Shown: positions 28,006 to 37,508, counted from the stretch's first letter. The stretch: 64,000 nucleotides of DNA from Deltaproteobacteria bacterium (GCA_018262455.1 JAGSPR010000004.1:7877-71876), one strand, 5' to 3'. Notes: a model not told the origin generated them from the sequence alone. Program-made: numbers and translations.

Positions 28006-28650
28006 TCAGCGCGGCGACTGATCGGTCACGAGCTTGTCACGCAACATCGACCGGAGCCTGGGGCGCATCAGCTTGAGCTCCTCGTCGGCGAACGTGCGGT
28101 CCTCGACCGGAGGCTCGCTGCGATCGGTCTTGTTCATGATCGAGATCGCAAAGCTCGAGTGCGGCAGGCCGAACACGTGCCCCAGCTCGTGCGCGAGCGT
28201 GCGCTCCCACGCCTTGGTCGAGATGATGACGAACTTCGTGCTGCCGCGTCGCCACGTCACGCCATACGCCATCTCGCCGGCGACATCGATGTCGTCGAGG
28301 TGCCCGGTGACGAACACGTGGATCACGGTGCCCTTCACCTGCGGCCCGAACGAGTCGCGCTCCTTGCGATCGTCGACCCGCGCGGCCGATGCCGGCAGGG
28401 CATCGACCGAGATGATCTGATAGCCGACCTCGACCGGCGCGAAGTGGCGGTTGGCGGCGGAGAGCTGCGCGGTGATCCATTCTGCCGTCGCAACCGGGCC
28501 GGTGTCGGCGACCGCGATGTGGAACGCCAGGCCCAGGCAGTGCGCGCGTGCCGCATCGCAGGTCGGCGCGGCCTTCGTCAGGGTCGCGAGATCCGGATCG
28601 GCATGCGCTTGGCTTGCGGCCAGCAGCACCACGAACAGCGCGGCTTTCAT
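28006..28650 (-). CDS. Secreted metzincin-type zinc metallopeptidase
   Basis: 214 residues with a signal peptide (MKAALFVVLLAASQAHA). The extended zinc site HELGHVFGLPH (HExxHxxGxxH) and a downstream Met-turn candidate (ISIMNKT) place it among metzincins; archaemetzincin- or matrixin-like forms are possible. The catalytic Glu is present. The enzyme should act outside the cytoplasm. TAGACT ends 8 nt before the ATG. It diverges from the WD40 kinase gene across 67 bp. Confidence 0.85.
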   Translation of the reverse strand: MKAALFVVLLAASQAHADPDLATLTKAAPTCDAARAHCLGLAFHIAVADTGPVATAEWITAQLSAANRHFAPVEVGYQIISVDALPASAARVDDRKERDSFGPQVKGTVIHVFVTGHLDDIDVAGEMAYGVTWRRGSTKFVIISTKAWERTLAHELGHVFGLPHSSFAISIMNKTDRSEPPVEDRTFADEELKLMRPRLRSMLRDKLVTDQSPR

Positions 28651-28658
28651 TCGCGATC

Positions 28659-28711
28659 AGTCTAGACGAGCCGAGTCGCGGTGCCAGCCCGATCACGGGC
28701 GGGTGTACGAT
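28659..28711. promoter_or_regulatory. Divergent pair of candidate leaderless -10 elements
   Basis: In the 67-bp gap between the metallopeptidase and the kinase, TAGACT (minus, 28664-28659) ends 8 nt before the ATG at 28650 and TACGAT (plus, 28706-28711) ends 6 nt before the ATG at 28718. The two promoters would nearly overlap in their upstream halves. Confidence 0.4.
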
Positions 28712-28717
28712 CCGCGG

Positions 28718-31180
28718 ATGTCACGGGACCGCGCGTCGGATGCCGACCCCGGCAAGCAGGGGCCCCACACCGACGGGCCCCACGTCCAGGCGCCATCGAG
28801 CGGCCTCGAATCCACGATCGGTCCCCCTCCCCCCGCGGCGGGGAAGACCCAGCTCGGGATCCCGGCCGCCCCCGAGCGCGTCGCCGGCCATCTCCAGGAT
28901 CTCGCCGCGCTGCCGGCGATCGATCCCGCGCTCTACGCGATCGGCATCGAGATCGGGAAAGGTGGGATGGGCCGGATCCTCGCGGCGCGCGATCGCAAGC
29001 TGCGACGCAACGTCGTCCTCAAGGTCCTGCCTGCGGGCGACCAACCACGCCACATCACCGAGCGGTTCGAGCGCGAGGCCCTGATCACCGCGCGGCTGCA
29101 GCACCCTTCGATCGTGCGGGTCTACGATGCCGGTACGCTCGATGGCGACGCGTTCTACGCGATGGAGCACGTGCGCGGCCAGTCGCTCGATCGGGTCGTG
29201 GCGGCCGCCGATGATGCGCAGGCGCGGCTCGCGTTGCTGCCGCACGTGATCGCGATCGCCGATGCGCTCGCGTATGCACACAGCGAGGGCGTGATCCATC
29301 GCGACCTCAAGCCGGCGAACGTGCTGGTCGGCTCGTACGGCGAGACCATCGTGATCGACTGGGGCCTCGCGAAGGATCTGCGCGCCAACGACTCGTTCGA
29401 TCCCGGCCGGATCGGGCCCGCGGCCGGCGGTCCCACCGGGCCGGCGGGCACCGGCGGGCTGACGATGGTGGGCGCGGTGATGGGCACCCCCTCGTACATG
29501 CCTCCCGAGCAGGCGCGCGGCGAGCGAGCCGACGAGCGCAGCGACGTCTACGCGATCGGCGCCATCCTCTACACCATGCTCTCGGGGACGCCTCCGGTCA
29601 GCGGGGACCGCGCGCTCGATGACGCGCGGGCCGGCGGGGTCGCGCCGCTGCGCGAGCGTGCCCCCGAGGCGCCGCCCGAGCTGGTGTCGATCGCCGAGCA
29701 CGCGATGGCGTACGAGCCGGCCGACCGCTACGCGACCGCGCGCGAGCTCGCCGACGAGCTGCGGCGGTTCGCGGCCGGCAAGCTGGTCGCCCGGCACACG
29801 TACTCCACCGGCGCGCTGATCGGACGGTGGCTCAGGCGCCATCGCGCGCCGCTCGCGGTCGCGGTCGTCACCCTGGTCGTGCTCGGAGGGCTGTCGATCG
29901 TCAACATCGAGCGCCTCGTGTCCGAGCGCGACGCCGCGGCGCACGCGAGCACCGAGACCAGGGCGGCACTCCAGCAGCTCGAGGACCAGACCGACAACCT
30001 GGTGCTCCACGAGGCCGAGCGCGTGCTCGTGACCGATCCGTCGCGTGCGATCGCGTGGCTCACGCGGCTGTCGAGTGCCGGGCTCGGCAAGCCCCGGGTG
30101 CGCGAGCTCGCCGACGAGGCAGGACGTCGCGGCGTCGCGTTCGAGCTCGCCGGCGCCCACGACGACATCGCGCGCGTCGTCGCGGTCAACGCCACGACCG
30201 CCTACTCCGCGAGCGACGACGGCCACCTCTGGCGCTGGCGGCTCGCCGCCTGGCGCGGCGATGACCTGTCGGGCCACACCGGGCCGATCGAGGCGCTCGC
30301 GGTGTCGGCCGACGAGGGTTGGCTTGCGAGTGCTGGCACCGATCATGTGGTGCAGGCCTGGGACCTGTTCAACGCGAGCAGCCGCCCGCTCCCCCACCTC
30401 GCGGCCGTGCGGGGCCTGGCGTTCTCGCCCGACGGCAACCTGCTCGCCTCGACGAGCGCGGACGGCATGCTCCGGGTGTGGAAGGTGACGACCGGCGAGG
30501 GCCGCGAGCTGCTGCACGACGCGCACGCGCTGCGCCCCGTCGTGTGGAGCCTCGATGGCAAGCGGCTGTGGACGGGCACCGACGATGGCCGCGTCCTCGA
30601 GCTCGACGTCGCGACGGGCAAGCTCACGGCGACCCTCCGGCCGCACACCACCGAGGTGCTCGTGCTCGCGCTGGCTCCCGACGGCACGCGGCTCGCGTCG
30701 TGCGGTCAGGATGGTCAGGCGTTCGTGTGGACGATCGCGGATCGCCACCCGAACCGGCTCGCGGGCGACGGCGTGCGCGATCTCGGCTGGACGCCGGACA
30801 GCACGCGCATCGTGACCGCGGGACGTGATCCCGCGGTCCGCGTGCTCGAGCTCGCGACGGATCGGGTGACCCTCCTCGCCGGCAGCAAGGCCGGCGTGAA
30901 CAAGCTGGCGGTCAGTCCCGACGGCAGCTCGATCGCGACCGCGGGGATCGACGGCAAGGTCCGCGTGTGGCCGATCGGCGGCGGTGCGCCCCGCACGTTC
31001 GAGGGTCATCGCGGGCCGGTGAGGACCGTGACGTTCACGCCGGATGGCACGAGGTTGCTGTCGGCGAGCGATGACCGGCTGCGGCTGTGGCCGCTCGCGC
31101 CGCCGCCCCCCGCACCCGCGGGCCCCGAGCTCGCGCAGTGGCTCACCACCCGCACGAACCTGGTCGTCGCCCCGCCCTGA
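28718..31180 (+). CDS. Membrane-bound Ser/Thr kinase with C-terminal WD40 repeats
   Basis: 820 residues. A disordered Pro/Gly-rich N-terminus is followed by a kinase domain: IGIEIGKGGMGRILAARD, catalytic Lys in VVLKVLPAG, HRDLKPANVLV, DWGLAKD (DFG variant, common in such kinases) and TPSYMPPEQARGE. One membrane helix follows (APLAVAVVTLVVLGGL), then a coiled-coil stretch and about seven WD40 repeats (for example AVSADEGWLASAGTDHVVQAW, LAPDGTRLASCGQDGQAFVW cut to motif, and FTPDGTRLLSASDDRLRLW), which probably form an exported propeller. All catalytic residues are present. This layout is typical of myxobacterial signalling proteins. Ligand and substrate unknown. Confidence 0.9.
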   Translation: MSRDRASDADPGKQGPHTDGPHVQAPSSGLESTIGPPPPAAGKTQLGIPAAPERVAGHLQDLAALPAIDPALYAIGIEIGKGGMGRILAARDRKLRRNVVLKVLPAGDQPRHITERFEREALITARLQHPSIVRVYDAGTLDGDAFYAMEHVRGQSLDRVVAAADDAQARLALLPHVIAIADALAYAHSEGVIHRDLKPANVLVGSYGETIVIDWGLAKDLRANDSFDPGRIGPAAGGPTGPAGTGGLTMVGAVMGTPSYMPPEQARGERADERSDVYAIGAILYTMLSGTPPVSGDRALDDARAGGVAPLRERAPEAPPELVSIAEHAMAYEPADRYATARELADELRRFAAGKLVARHTYSTGALIGRWLRRHRAPLAVAVVTLVVLGGLSIVNIERLVSERDAAAHASTETRAALQQLEDQTDNLVLHEAERVLVTDPSRAIAWLTRLSSAGLGKPRVRELADEAGRRGVAFELAGAHDDIARVVAVNATTAYSASDDGHLWRWRLAAWRGDDLSGHTGPIEALAVSADEGWLASAGTDHVVQAWDLFNASSRPLPHLAAVRGLAFSPDGNLLASTSADGMLRVWKVTTGEGRELLHDAHALRPVVWSLDGKRLWTGTDDGRVLELDVATGKLTATLRPHTTEVLVLALAPDGTRLASCGQDGQAFVWTIADRHPNRLAGDGVRDLGWTPDSTRIVTAGRDPAVRVLELATDRVTLLAGSKAGVNKLAVSPDGSSIATAGIDGKVRVWPIGGGAPRTFEGHRGPVRTVTFTPDGTRLLSASDDRLRLWPLAPPPPAPAGPELAQWLTTRTNLVVAPP

Positions 31181-31257
31181 CCGGTTCCTCGCCGCTGGCC
31201 GATCCTATGGGGGCCGCGCGGCTTCCTTCCGGCGTCGCGCGCACCACACTCGCGCGC

Positions 31258-32559
31258 ATGTACGGGTTCCAAGATCTTGCCGAGCAGTTCCTGATCCGAG
31301 CGCGACCCGGCTGGCTGCTGCACAGGCTCGCCCGCGTGCCGGTCCCCGTGCTCCATGTGGATGCGATCGCGTCGCGCAGTCCCGGACCGGCCACGGGGCA
31401 GCCCGCGGCGAGCCCGCTGGTCGAGCCGATCACGCCCCGGCCCACGCCGGCGGGCGTGCTCGATGGCGACGTCGTGATCAAGGACCAGATCGATGTGGCC
31501 GGGTGCCGGACCGGGGTCGGGGCCGAGGACGGCGGTGAGATCGCGGCCCAGGACGCCATCATCGTCGCGCGGATCGTGGCCGCCGGCGGACGCGTGATCG
31601 GCAAGGCGAAGATGACCGAGCTCGGGATCGACGGCATCGGCTCGGTGATGCACTACGCGATGCCGGAGAACCCGCGCGCGCCCGGGTATGCCCCCGGCGG
31701 CTCGAGCACCGGGACCGCGGTGGCGGTCGCGAGCGGGCTCGCGCGCTACGGGGTCGGCGGCGATGGGCTCGGGAGCATCCGCATCCCGGCGGCGTTCTGC
31801 GGGCTGGTCGGACTCAAGCCGAGCCGAGATCGGCTGCCGCGCGACGGCATCCGAAGCCCGGTGCGCACGCTCGACGCGGTGGGGCCGATCGCGCGGACCG
31901 TGGCCGACTGTGCCCGGTTCTGGCAGGTGATGGCCGGCGAACCGATCGCGGACGTCGCGGCCTGGCTGCCGGAGCGCATCGGCGTGCCGCTCGGATCGTT
32001 GCGGCCCGCACGCGCGATCGGACGCGCGTTCGATCGCGCGCTCGCCGCACTCGGCGTCCTCGTCGAGCAGTTCGAGCTGCCTGGACTCGCGAGCGCCACG
32101 TTCCTCGGCGGCATGATCGGGGCGCACGAGATGTCGACCGGTCCATTCGCCGATCGGCCGCGGACGCGGGCCGGGCGGATGAGCCGCGCGCTCGGCGGCG
32201 CGATCTCGGTGGACGACGCCGTGCACCTCTATCGCCAGCGCGACGCGCTACGCGCGGCGACCGGGCGGGCCCTGGAGCGCACGCCGATCCTCGCGCTGCC
32301 GACGACCGCGATCCCGCCGCCCGCGCTCACCCCCGCGCTGCGCCGGGGAGGGGCCGAGCTATTCCTGCTCCGCGCGCTTGGCGCATACACCCCGCTGGCG
32401 AACCTGACCGACCTGCCTTCGATCGCCGTGCCGTGCGGGGTCGACGATCGAGGCCGGCCCCTGTCGATCATGTTCGTCGCGGGCCGCGGCAGGGAGGCGG
32501 AGCTGCTGGGGCTGGCGGCCGCGGTCGAGCAGACCGGGCTCGGGACGGCACCGATCTGA
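31258..32559 (+). CDS. Amidase-signature family enzyme
   Basis: 433 residues. The Ser-cisSer-Lys triad is present: Lys in DVVIKDQIDVAG, cis-Ser in PGGSSTGTAVAVASG, and nucleophile Ser in GDGLGSIRIPAAFCGLVGLK (the last Ser of GLGS). Family members hydrolyse amides; this one could be an amidase or, less likely, a GatA-like protein, since no gatB or gatC is near. The ATG at 31258 has CACACT ending 7 nt upstream; ATG at 31207 is an alternative. It follows the WD40 kinase gene by 77 nt. Confidence 0.88.
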   Translation: MYGFQDLAEQFLIRARPGWLLHRLARVPVPVLHVDAIASRSPGPATGQPAASPLVEPITPRPTPAGVLDGDVVIKDQIDVAGCRTGVGAEDGGEIAAQDAIIVARIVAAGGRVIGKAKMTELGIDGIGSVMHYAMPENPRAPGYAPGGSSTGTAVAVASGLARYGVGGDGLGSIRIPAAFCGLVGLKPSRDRLPRDGIRSPVRTLDAVGPIARTVADCARFWQVMAGEPIADVAAWLPERIGVPLGSLRPARAIGRAFDRALAALGVLVEQFELPGLASATFLGGMIGAHEMSTGPFADRPRTRAGRMSRALGGAISVDDAVHLYRQRDALRAATGRALERTPILALPTTAIPPPALTPALRRGGAELFLLRALGAYTPLANLTDLPSIAVPCGVDDRGRPLSIMFVAGRGREAELLGLAAAVEQTGLGTAPI

Positions 32560-32595
32560 CGTCGTCAGAGGCCCGGTGATGCCACACTCGGGGGC

Positions 32596-33537
32596 ATGGC
32601 GCGTTTGTCCCAGGTCCTGGTGCTCGCATGTGTGTCCTCGCCGGCGTTGGCGCAGCGCGCGATCAACGACCCGCGGAACAGCGTGGGCGTGCCCCACCCC
32701 GTGCCATGCCCGACGGTCGCCAAGCCGAAAGCCGATCCCAAGTTGCTCGCGGCCACCGGCTCGCTCGCCGGGTTGCTCGTCGATCCCGACGGGTTCTTGC
32801 GCCCGGAGATCGGGATCGCCGAGGCCGTCGCCCTGCTCGGCGATCCGGTCCTGTGCGACCACGCGGCGAGCTCCGCGTACATGAATCTGTTCCTGCTGCC
32901 GCGGTCACCCGGCGCGCAGCGGATCGAGCTCGAGACCAAGGACGACGCGCTGATCGGGATCGTGGTCGAGCTCGATCCTCCCGTCACGGTCGATATCACG
33001 GCGCTCACGAAGCGCCACGGCAAGCCCAGGCTCATGCCGGCCCCGCCCGATTCGTCCGAGCCCGGCGGCAACAGGTACGCGCGCACGACCGCCCACTTCA
33101 CCGGCCAGCTGATGTTCCGGCATCGCCGCGGCGACGAGCCGGCCGCCGGCTGGAAGGTCCACCAGCTGATCTTCCGCCGCTCGGCACTCGCGGACGAGCT
33201 CCCCGAGGGATTCCACACCGCCGCCGATGTCGATCGCCTGATCGGGCTCGCCCTGCGCGCAGCGCCACCCGCGCCCGTCGACTTCTACGGCACGATCGGT
33301 GTCGTCGACAAGGTCACCGGCGATCACATCTCGTTTGGCCCCGCGTTACCGGTGCGCAACGTCGCGAGCGCTTCGATCGAGAAGCGCACGCGTGGTGGTC
33401 GTGACTACTTGCACGCCGTCACGATCAAGTTCGCCAAGCCGATCGCGATCGGCTCGCCCGCGAAGCTCACGGGCGTCACGCGGACCATCACCAAGGGCAA
33501 GCTCACCGCGATCGAGATCGTTCGCGACGAGCCATGA
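32596..33537 (+). CDS. Exported protein of unknown function
   Basis: 313 residues with a signal peptide (MARLSQVLVLACVSSPALA-Q). The mature protein has two recognisable blocks: an N-terminal segment with LDPPVTVDITALTKRHGKP, and a C-terminal beta-rich part (FYGTIGVVDKVTGDHISFGP, LHAVTIKFAKPIAIGSPAKL). No family is recognised. CACACT ends 7 nt before the ATG, the same hexamer and spacing as at the amidase gene. Convergent with the M23 peptidase gene. Confidence 0.72.
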   Translation: MARLSQVLVLACVSSPALAQRAINDPRNSVGVPHPVPCPTVAKPKADPKLLAATGSLAGLLVDPDGFLRPEIGIAEAVALLGDPVLCDHAASSAYMNLFLLPRSPGAQRIELETKDDALIGIVVELDPPVTVDITALTKRHGKPRLMPAPPDSSEPGGNRYARTTAHFTGQLMFRHRRGDEPAAGWKVHQLIFRRSALADELPEGFHTAADVDRLIGLALRAAPPAPVDFYGTIGVVDKVTGDHISFGPALPVRNVASASIEKRTRGGRDYLHAVTIKFAKPIAIGSPAKLTGVTRTITKGKLTAIEIVRDEP

Positions 33538-33555
33538 CGTTGGTCCCGCGGTGCT

Positions 33556-34470
33556 TCACTCGTTCTGCGACGTCGGCATGACGATCCGGCGGTTCGCGCA
33601 CGAGGCAGCGACGGGCCACTCGTCGAACGGTTTTGCCAGGCTTGGATAGGTCGCGTTGACCCAGAAGCTGCCCCACGGCACGTAGCCTGCACTGCAGCCC
33701 CGGCCATCGGCGCCGCACTCGCACGTCGTGGCACCGGCGTGGACGCCGCTGACCTGGTAGTGAAGGTGGATGCCGGTGGACCACCCCGTGGTGCCCGCCT
33801 GCGCCAGCGGCTGGCCAGCCACCACCGTGCCGCCACACAGGATCCCCGGCGCCAGCGAGTTCCCCTTGAGGTGGAGATACGTCGACTGGGTGCCGTCGCC
33901 ATGATCGATCACGATCATGTTCGCCTGGTTCACGCAGCCGCTGGTCCCGCAGCCCGTCGTGCTGTTGATCTTGAGGTGGCTGATCGTCCCGCCACGCGCC
34001 GCGACGATCGTGAACTCACCGCCACTCGACCAGTCGTAGGAATAGCGATCGGTCCCCACATGATCGCCACAGCACGAGTCATTGCAGTCCTGCGTGAGCC
34101 GCATCGTGACCGCCGGCTTCCATGGCAGGCGAAACGTGTCGCTCCCACTCGGGGTCGGCGCCCTGCAATGATCGGCAACCCCCGCCGACTCCGTGACACA
34201 GCCGGCCGGACACGACAGGGCCGACGTCGGCACTCGTCCGGCGCCGGAACAGGTGTAGAGCAACGACGGGTCGCCGTTCGCGACCTGGTCGTCGCCGCAG
34301 TACCGACCCGCCTGTTGACCCAAGCACTTCGTGGTCGGGTCGACGGCGTCACTCTTGCCGTCACCGTCACCTTCACCCTCACCCACAGCCCCACTGTCAG
34401 GGTCGACCGCACAGCCGCCCAGGACGCATCCGAGGAGAAACATTGAACAGATCACCTGCCGGGTCGACAT
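33556..34470 (-). CDS. M23-family peptidase-like lipoprotein
   Basis: 304 residues. Lipoprotein signal MSTRQVICSMFLLGCVLGGC, then an acidic Gly/Asp linker and a Cys-rich region (LSCPAGCVTES). The C-terminal half is a LysM-less M23 domain: YSYDWSSGGEFTIVAARGG, MIVIDHGDGTQSTYLHL and GIHLHYQVSG. The usual first zinc His (HxxxD) is replaced by DRYSYDW, so the enzyme may be catalytically degenerate or act as a peptidoglycan-binding factor; HLHYQ is kept. GGAGG lies 6 nt before the ATG. Confidence 0.83.
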   Translation of the reverse strand: MSTRQVICSMFLLGCVLGGCAVDPDSGAVGEGEGDGDGKSDAVDPTTKCLGQQAGRYCGDDQVANGDPSLLYTCSGAGRVPTSALSCPAGCVTESAGVADHCRAPTPSGSDTFRLPWKPAVTMRLTQDCNDSCCGDHVGTDRYSYDWSSGGEFTIVAARGGTISHLKINSTTGCGTSGCVNQANMIVIDHGDGTQSTYLHLKGNSLAPGILCGGTVVAGQPLAQAGTTGWSTGIHLHYQVSGVHAGATTCECGADGRGCSAGYVPWGSFWVNATYPSLAKPFDEWPVAASCANRRIVMPTSQNE

Positions 34471-34583
34471 CGAGGTCCTCCGGCACCGGACCTGTGCAAC
34501 CGGTATGCCTTACTGAACGTAACACACCGATGGGGTGGCTAGCAGAGTTGCCGGTGGCCGAGTGGCTCGTCGTACGATGGGGC

Positions 34584-34589
34584 AGGAGG
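34584..34589 (+). promoter_or_regulatory. Full Shine-Dalgarno AGGAGG
   Basis: AGGAGG lies 6 nt before the ATG at 34596, the best ribosome-binding site in the window. It fixes the start of the lipoprotein gene and argues against the longer frame that begins at 34443. Confidence 0.8.
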
Positions 34590-34595
34590 AAACTT

Positions 34596-35426
34596 ATGGT
34601 GAGATTCGCTTTGCGCGGTGGCTTCGTTTCACTGCTCGCGATCATCGGGACTGGTTGCGTGGCGAAGAGCTCGGGCACGATCGAACGCGCGGACTCCCAG
34701 GCTGCGGGTGACGCCCTCGGCAACGGCATCGAGGACAGCGCCGCGGCTTTCGGGCCCCTGAATGTTGGTGCCACGGCCGACGCCCAGTGCGTCACGCTCG
34801 GTGGCGACATCGCCGATACCGACGCCGACCACATCCCAGCGAACGCGACGTTGACGTTTGACTGCACCAGCATGGCGCTCGGGTTGACGGGCGCGCTGAC
34901 CGGCACGGAGAGCGTGGTCGACGATCAGCCCGCGGCGGCCGCGTGGGCGTTCACCGCCTCTGCGAACTTCCATGCCTCGCTCACCGGATCCCTCGGTGCG
35001 TCGATCGTCCGCGACTGGAATGGTCAGATCGTGGCGACGCAAGCCAGCCAGGCCGGCCCGTTCGCGCTCGACCGCGCGCTCGACGTGGTCACCGTGTTCA
35101 CCGGTGCGAACGGCGGTTCCACGACCGTCACCGAGGCGAACGACTGGACGATCACGTACACGCCACAGCTGGTGTTTACTCCCGGTGGCGCGATCGTCAC
35201 CGGAACCGTGAGCGCGGCCGGGACCTGGGACGTGACGGTCGGTGACAAGGGCGCCAATGCGGCCCTCGCGACGCCCACGCCCCTCACGCTGACGCCCTCG
35301 TGTGCGACGTTCGTGACCGCGGGAACGATCACCGGGACGTATCTGGGCGGCGGGGTCACGAACACGATCACCGTGACCTGGACGGCGTGCGGACAGCGCA
35401 CGGTGACGTTCGCCCAGGCTCGGTGA
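34596..35426 (+). CDS. Lipoprotein of unknown function, Thr-rich beta protein
   Basis: 277 residues. Signal MVRFALRGGFVSLLAIIGTGC (Cys21). The mature protein is Thr/Ala/Gly-rich with many predicted beta strands (LTGSLGASIVRDWNG, TITYTPQLVFTPGGAIVTG, TNTITVTWTACGQRTVTF) and four Cys that may pair. No family recognised; the composition resembles the small lipoprotein at 23720. Confidence 0.74.
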   Translation: MVRFALRGGFVSLLAIIGTGCVAKSSGTIERADSQAAGDALGNGIEDSAAAFGPLNVGATADAQCVTLGGDIADTDADHIPANATLTFDCTSMALGLTGALTGTESVVDDQPAAAAWAFTASANFHASLTGSLGASIVRDWNGQIVATQASQAGPFALDRALDVVTVFTGANGGSTTVTEANDWTITYTPQLVFTPGGAIVTGTVSAAGTWDVTVGDKGANAALATPTPLTLTPSCATFVTAGTITGTYLGGGVTNTITVTWTACGQRTVTFAQAR

Positions 35427-35600
35427 CTCCACCGGGGCGACCGGCGTGAGGTGATTCGATCACCGCGGGTTGCGGTCCATGGCCAGGCTCGGCTCGATCG
35501 ATCCACGCAGCTCGATCTCGAGCTGCCCGATCGCCGAGGAGCGATCGCCCTCGACAAGTTTCTCGGGTACCCAGAGATCTCGATGCTAGCGTTGCTGGCG

Positions 35601-36347
35601 ATGCCCGTGCGCCACGTCGCCCTGTCAGCCATCCTTGCGGTCGGAGTCGCGGCCGTTGGACTCGCGTGCTCGGGTGAGCCCGGCCTGGCACCCGCTCCCC
35701 AGCTGCCGGTGCCCGCACCGGTGCGATCACCGGATCGCCCCGGTCGGATCGTGGTCCAGCTCAGCGATGAAGCGACGAACTACGGCCTCAAGCTGCCGTT
35801 CGAGGTGCGTGGCGCCGAGGGCTCGCTCCTGGTCAAGACGCCCGGTCGTCAGGTCCTCGTGTTGCCTTCCCATCCAACCGAGCTCGTCCCGCTCGTCGTC
35901 GACCAGGCCGGCGTCGTCTGGTTCCGCATCGCCCCAGGGGAGGACGTGATGCTCAGCGACCACCCGTGCTGCTTCCTCGAGTACGCAGGCAACAAGTACG
36001 ACGACGCGATCGCGACTTGCGCCAGGCCGCACGAAGCGCTCTGCCCTGATCCACTCGACACGGTCCAGCCCGGGCTCGCCGACGACAAGGTCTGCGGGGA
36101 GCGTCGGCGCTGCGTCCGCTATCCCGAGGTCCGGCTGGTGGCCCGCGGCGCGACCGAGGACTCGCCGTACGAGCTCGCGCCCACCGATCTCTCGAACCTC
36201 TACCATCTCCCCGAAACGTTCGCCGGCAAGCCGCTCGAGCCCGCCGCGATCGCCGTCGACCGCGCGTACCGCTATACGGTCTGGATCGACGCGGGGCGCG
36301 TCGTCCGTGTCCGGCGCGATGAGCGCGTCAAGCCGCTTCCGGCGTGA
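35601..36347 (+). CDS. Lipoprotein of unknown function
   Basis: 248 residues from the ATG at 35601, giving signal MPVRHVALSAILAVGVAAVGLAC. TAGCGT ends 8 nt upstream, which supports this start over the ATG at 35583. The mature part contains KLPFEVRGAEGSLLVKTPGR, a Cys pair in SDHPCCFLEYAG and further Cys in CARPHEALCPDP and VCGERRRC. No family recognised. Convergent with the repeat lipoprotein. Confidence 0.72.
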   Translation: MPVRHVALSAILAVGVAAVGLACSGEPGLAPAPQLPVPAPVRSPDRPGRIVVQLSDEATNYGLKLPFEVRGAEGSLLVKTPGRQVLVLPSHPTELVPLVVDQAGVVWFRIAPGEDVMLSDHPCCFLEYAGNKYDDAIATCARPHEALCPDPLDTVQPGLADDKVCGERRRCVRYPEVRLVARGATEDSPYELAPTDLSNLYHLPETFAGKPLEPAAIAVDRAYRYTVWIDAGRVVRVRRDERVKPLPA

Positions 36348-36366
36348 TCTCGAGTGCCGCTGCTCC

Positions 36367-37272
36367 TCACAGGATGATCGCGGTACACGGGTTGAAAGCG
36401 CAGGAGTTGACGAACCGAAGCGCCTGGACGGACGACACCTGATCATCGACCGTCCCCCAGAGACCGTCGGTGCCTGGATCGCTGTAGACGGTGAGCTTGA
36501 ACAGCTCGCCTCCGTCGCACTCGTAATCGGCGCGCGATCCGATCTCGTCGTCCTGCGTCCCCCAGACGCTATCCGGACCTGGACCACGGTGGTGGAACAG
36601 CCTCAAGAACAGTGCCGGTACCTGCCAGTCGTACTCGAACAGGGCATCGATCGGATCGTCGGGATTCCCCCACGTCATGTCCGGTCCTGGATCTCGGTGA
36701 AACCGCGACTCGCCTGGCTGCGCGTCGGTCACGAAATTGGCGAACGAACCCCACGATGAGATCTTGTCGTCCGACGTACTCCACGTCGCGTCTGGGCCTG
36801 GATCCATGTAGCTCGTCTGGTCCACCATCCGACCTTGATCGTAGGTGAGGCTCATCCGGCTGCGTGCGTGATCATCGTTGGTCTTCCAGATGCCATCTGG
36901 ACCCGCGTCGTCATACGCGAGGGTCTGCGCAGGTCGTTCGAAGGGGCTCTCGAAGTCTGTGAGCTCGACGGAGACGATGACGTCGTCTCCGGTCTTCCAG
37001 GTGCCGTCCGGACCGGCCTCGTACGCGATGCTGGTCCTCCGCAGCCCGGCGCCATCGAAGCTCATCACCGTGCGCTTGATGATCGGATCGTCGGCCGTCC
37101 CCCACGCCCCATCGGTTCCCGGCGCGCCGGAATGGAGGAGATCCAGCTGACAGCCATCCTGGGATCCATCGCCTGGCGCGTCCGGTTGAGCTCCCGAATC
37201 CCGCTCCGGCACGCCACATCCGCCAAGACCCACGACGACACCGAACAGGATGCGCAGCATGGCGACGGGCAT
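36367..37272 (-). CDS. Lipoprotein with seven D-rich DPGPDGxWGTxDDxI repeats
   Basis: 301 residues. Lipoprotein signal MPVAMLRILFGVVVGLGGC. Seven copies of a 15-residue motif of type DxGPDGxWxTxDDxI occur, separated by about 20-30 residues: GAPGTDGAWGTADDPI, EAGPDGTWKTGDDVI, DAGPDGIWKTNDDHA, DPGPDATWSTSDDKI, DPGPDMTWGNPDDPI, GPGPDSVWGTQDDEI and DPGTDGLWGTVDDQV. The spacing of acidic residues suggests metal (Ca) binding, by analogy only. An extension to 37527 is rejected because it would bury the signal peptide. Divergent from the GH1 gene across 248 bp. Confidence 0.78.
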   Translation of the reverse strand: MPVAMLRILFGVVVGLGGCGVPERDSGAQPDAPGDGSQDGCQLDLLHSGAPGTDGAWGTADDPIIKRTVMSFDGAGLRRTSIAYEAGPDGTWKTGDDVIVSVELTDFESPFERPAQTLAYDDAGPDGIWKTNDDHARSRMSLTYDQGRMVDQTSYMDPGPDATWSTSDDKISSWGSFANFVTDAQPGESRFHRDPGPDMTWGNPDDPIDALFEYDWQVPALFLRLFHHRGPGPDSVWGTQDDEIGSRADYECDGGELFKLTVYSDPGTDGLWGTVDDQVSSVQALRFVNSCAFNPCTAIIL

Positions 37273-37508
37273 ATCAGATCGGTTGCTGCGCATGGGGCAG
37301 ATTTCGATCCGCGGCATCACGACCTGACGCAGCGTCAAGGCACGCGGTCGCGCGAACCGGACGGTCCCTGACCCCGGCGCTCGGCCCGGTTGGTCCGGCC
37401 TTGCGCCGACGGCTCTCCACACGGCCCTGATCGCCGAATTCGTCACCTGAGTCGTCCTCACCCCCCCGGCCGAGATCGGTTTTGGATGGACGTGTCGCGC
37501 GTGTCGCT

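Noticed and set aside
28721..31009. 762-codon minus-strand frame
   Set aside because: Antisense to the WD40 kinase gene, low-complexity composition, no domain.
31207..31257. Earlier ATG of the amidase gene
   Set aside because: It adds 17 residues without homology, while the ATG at 31258 has a CACACT at the recurrent 7-nt distance.
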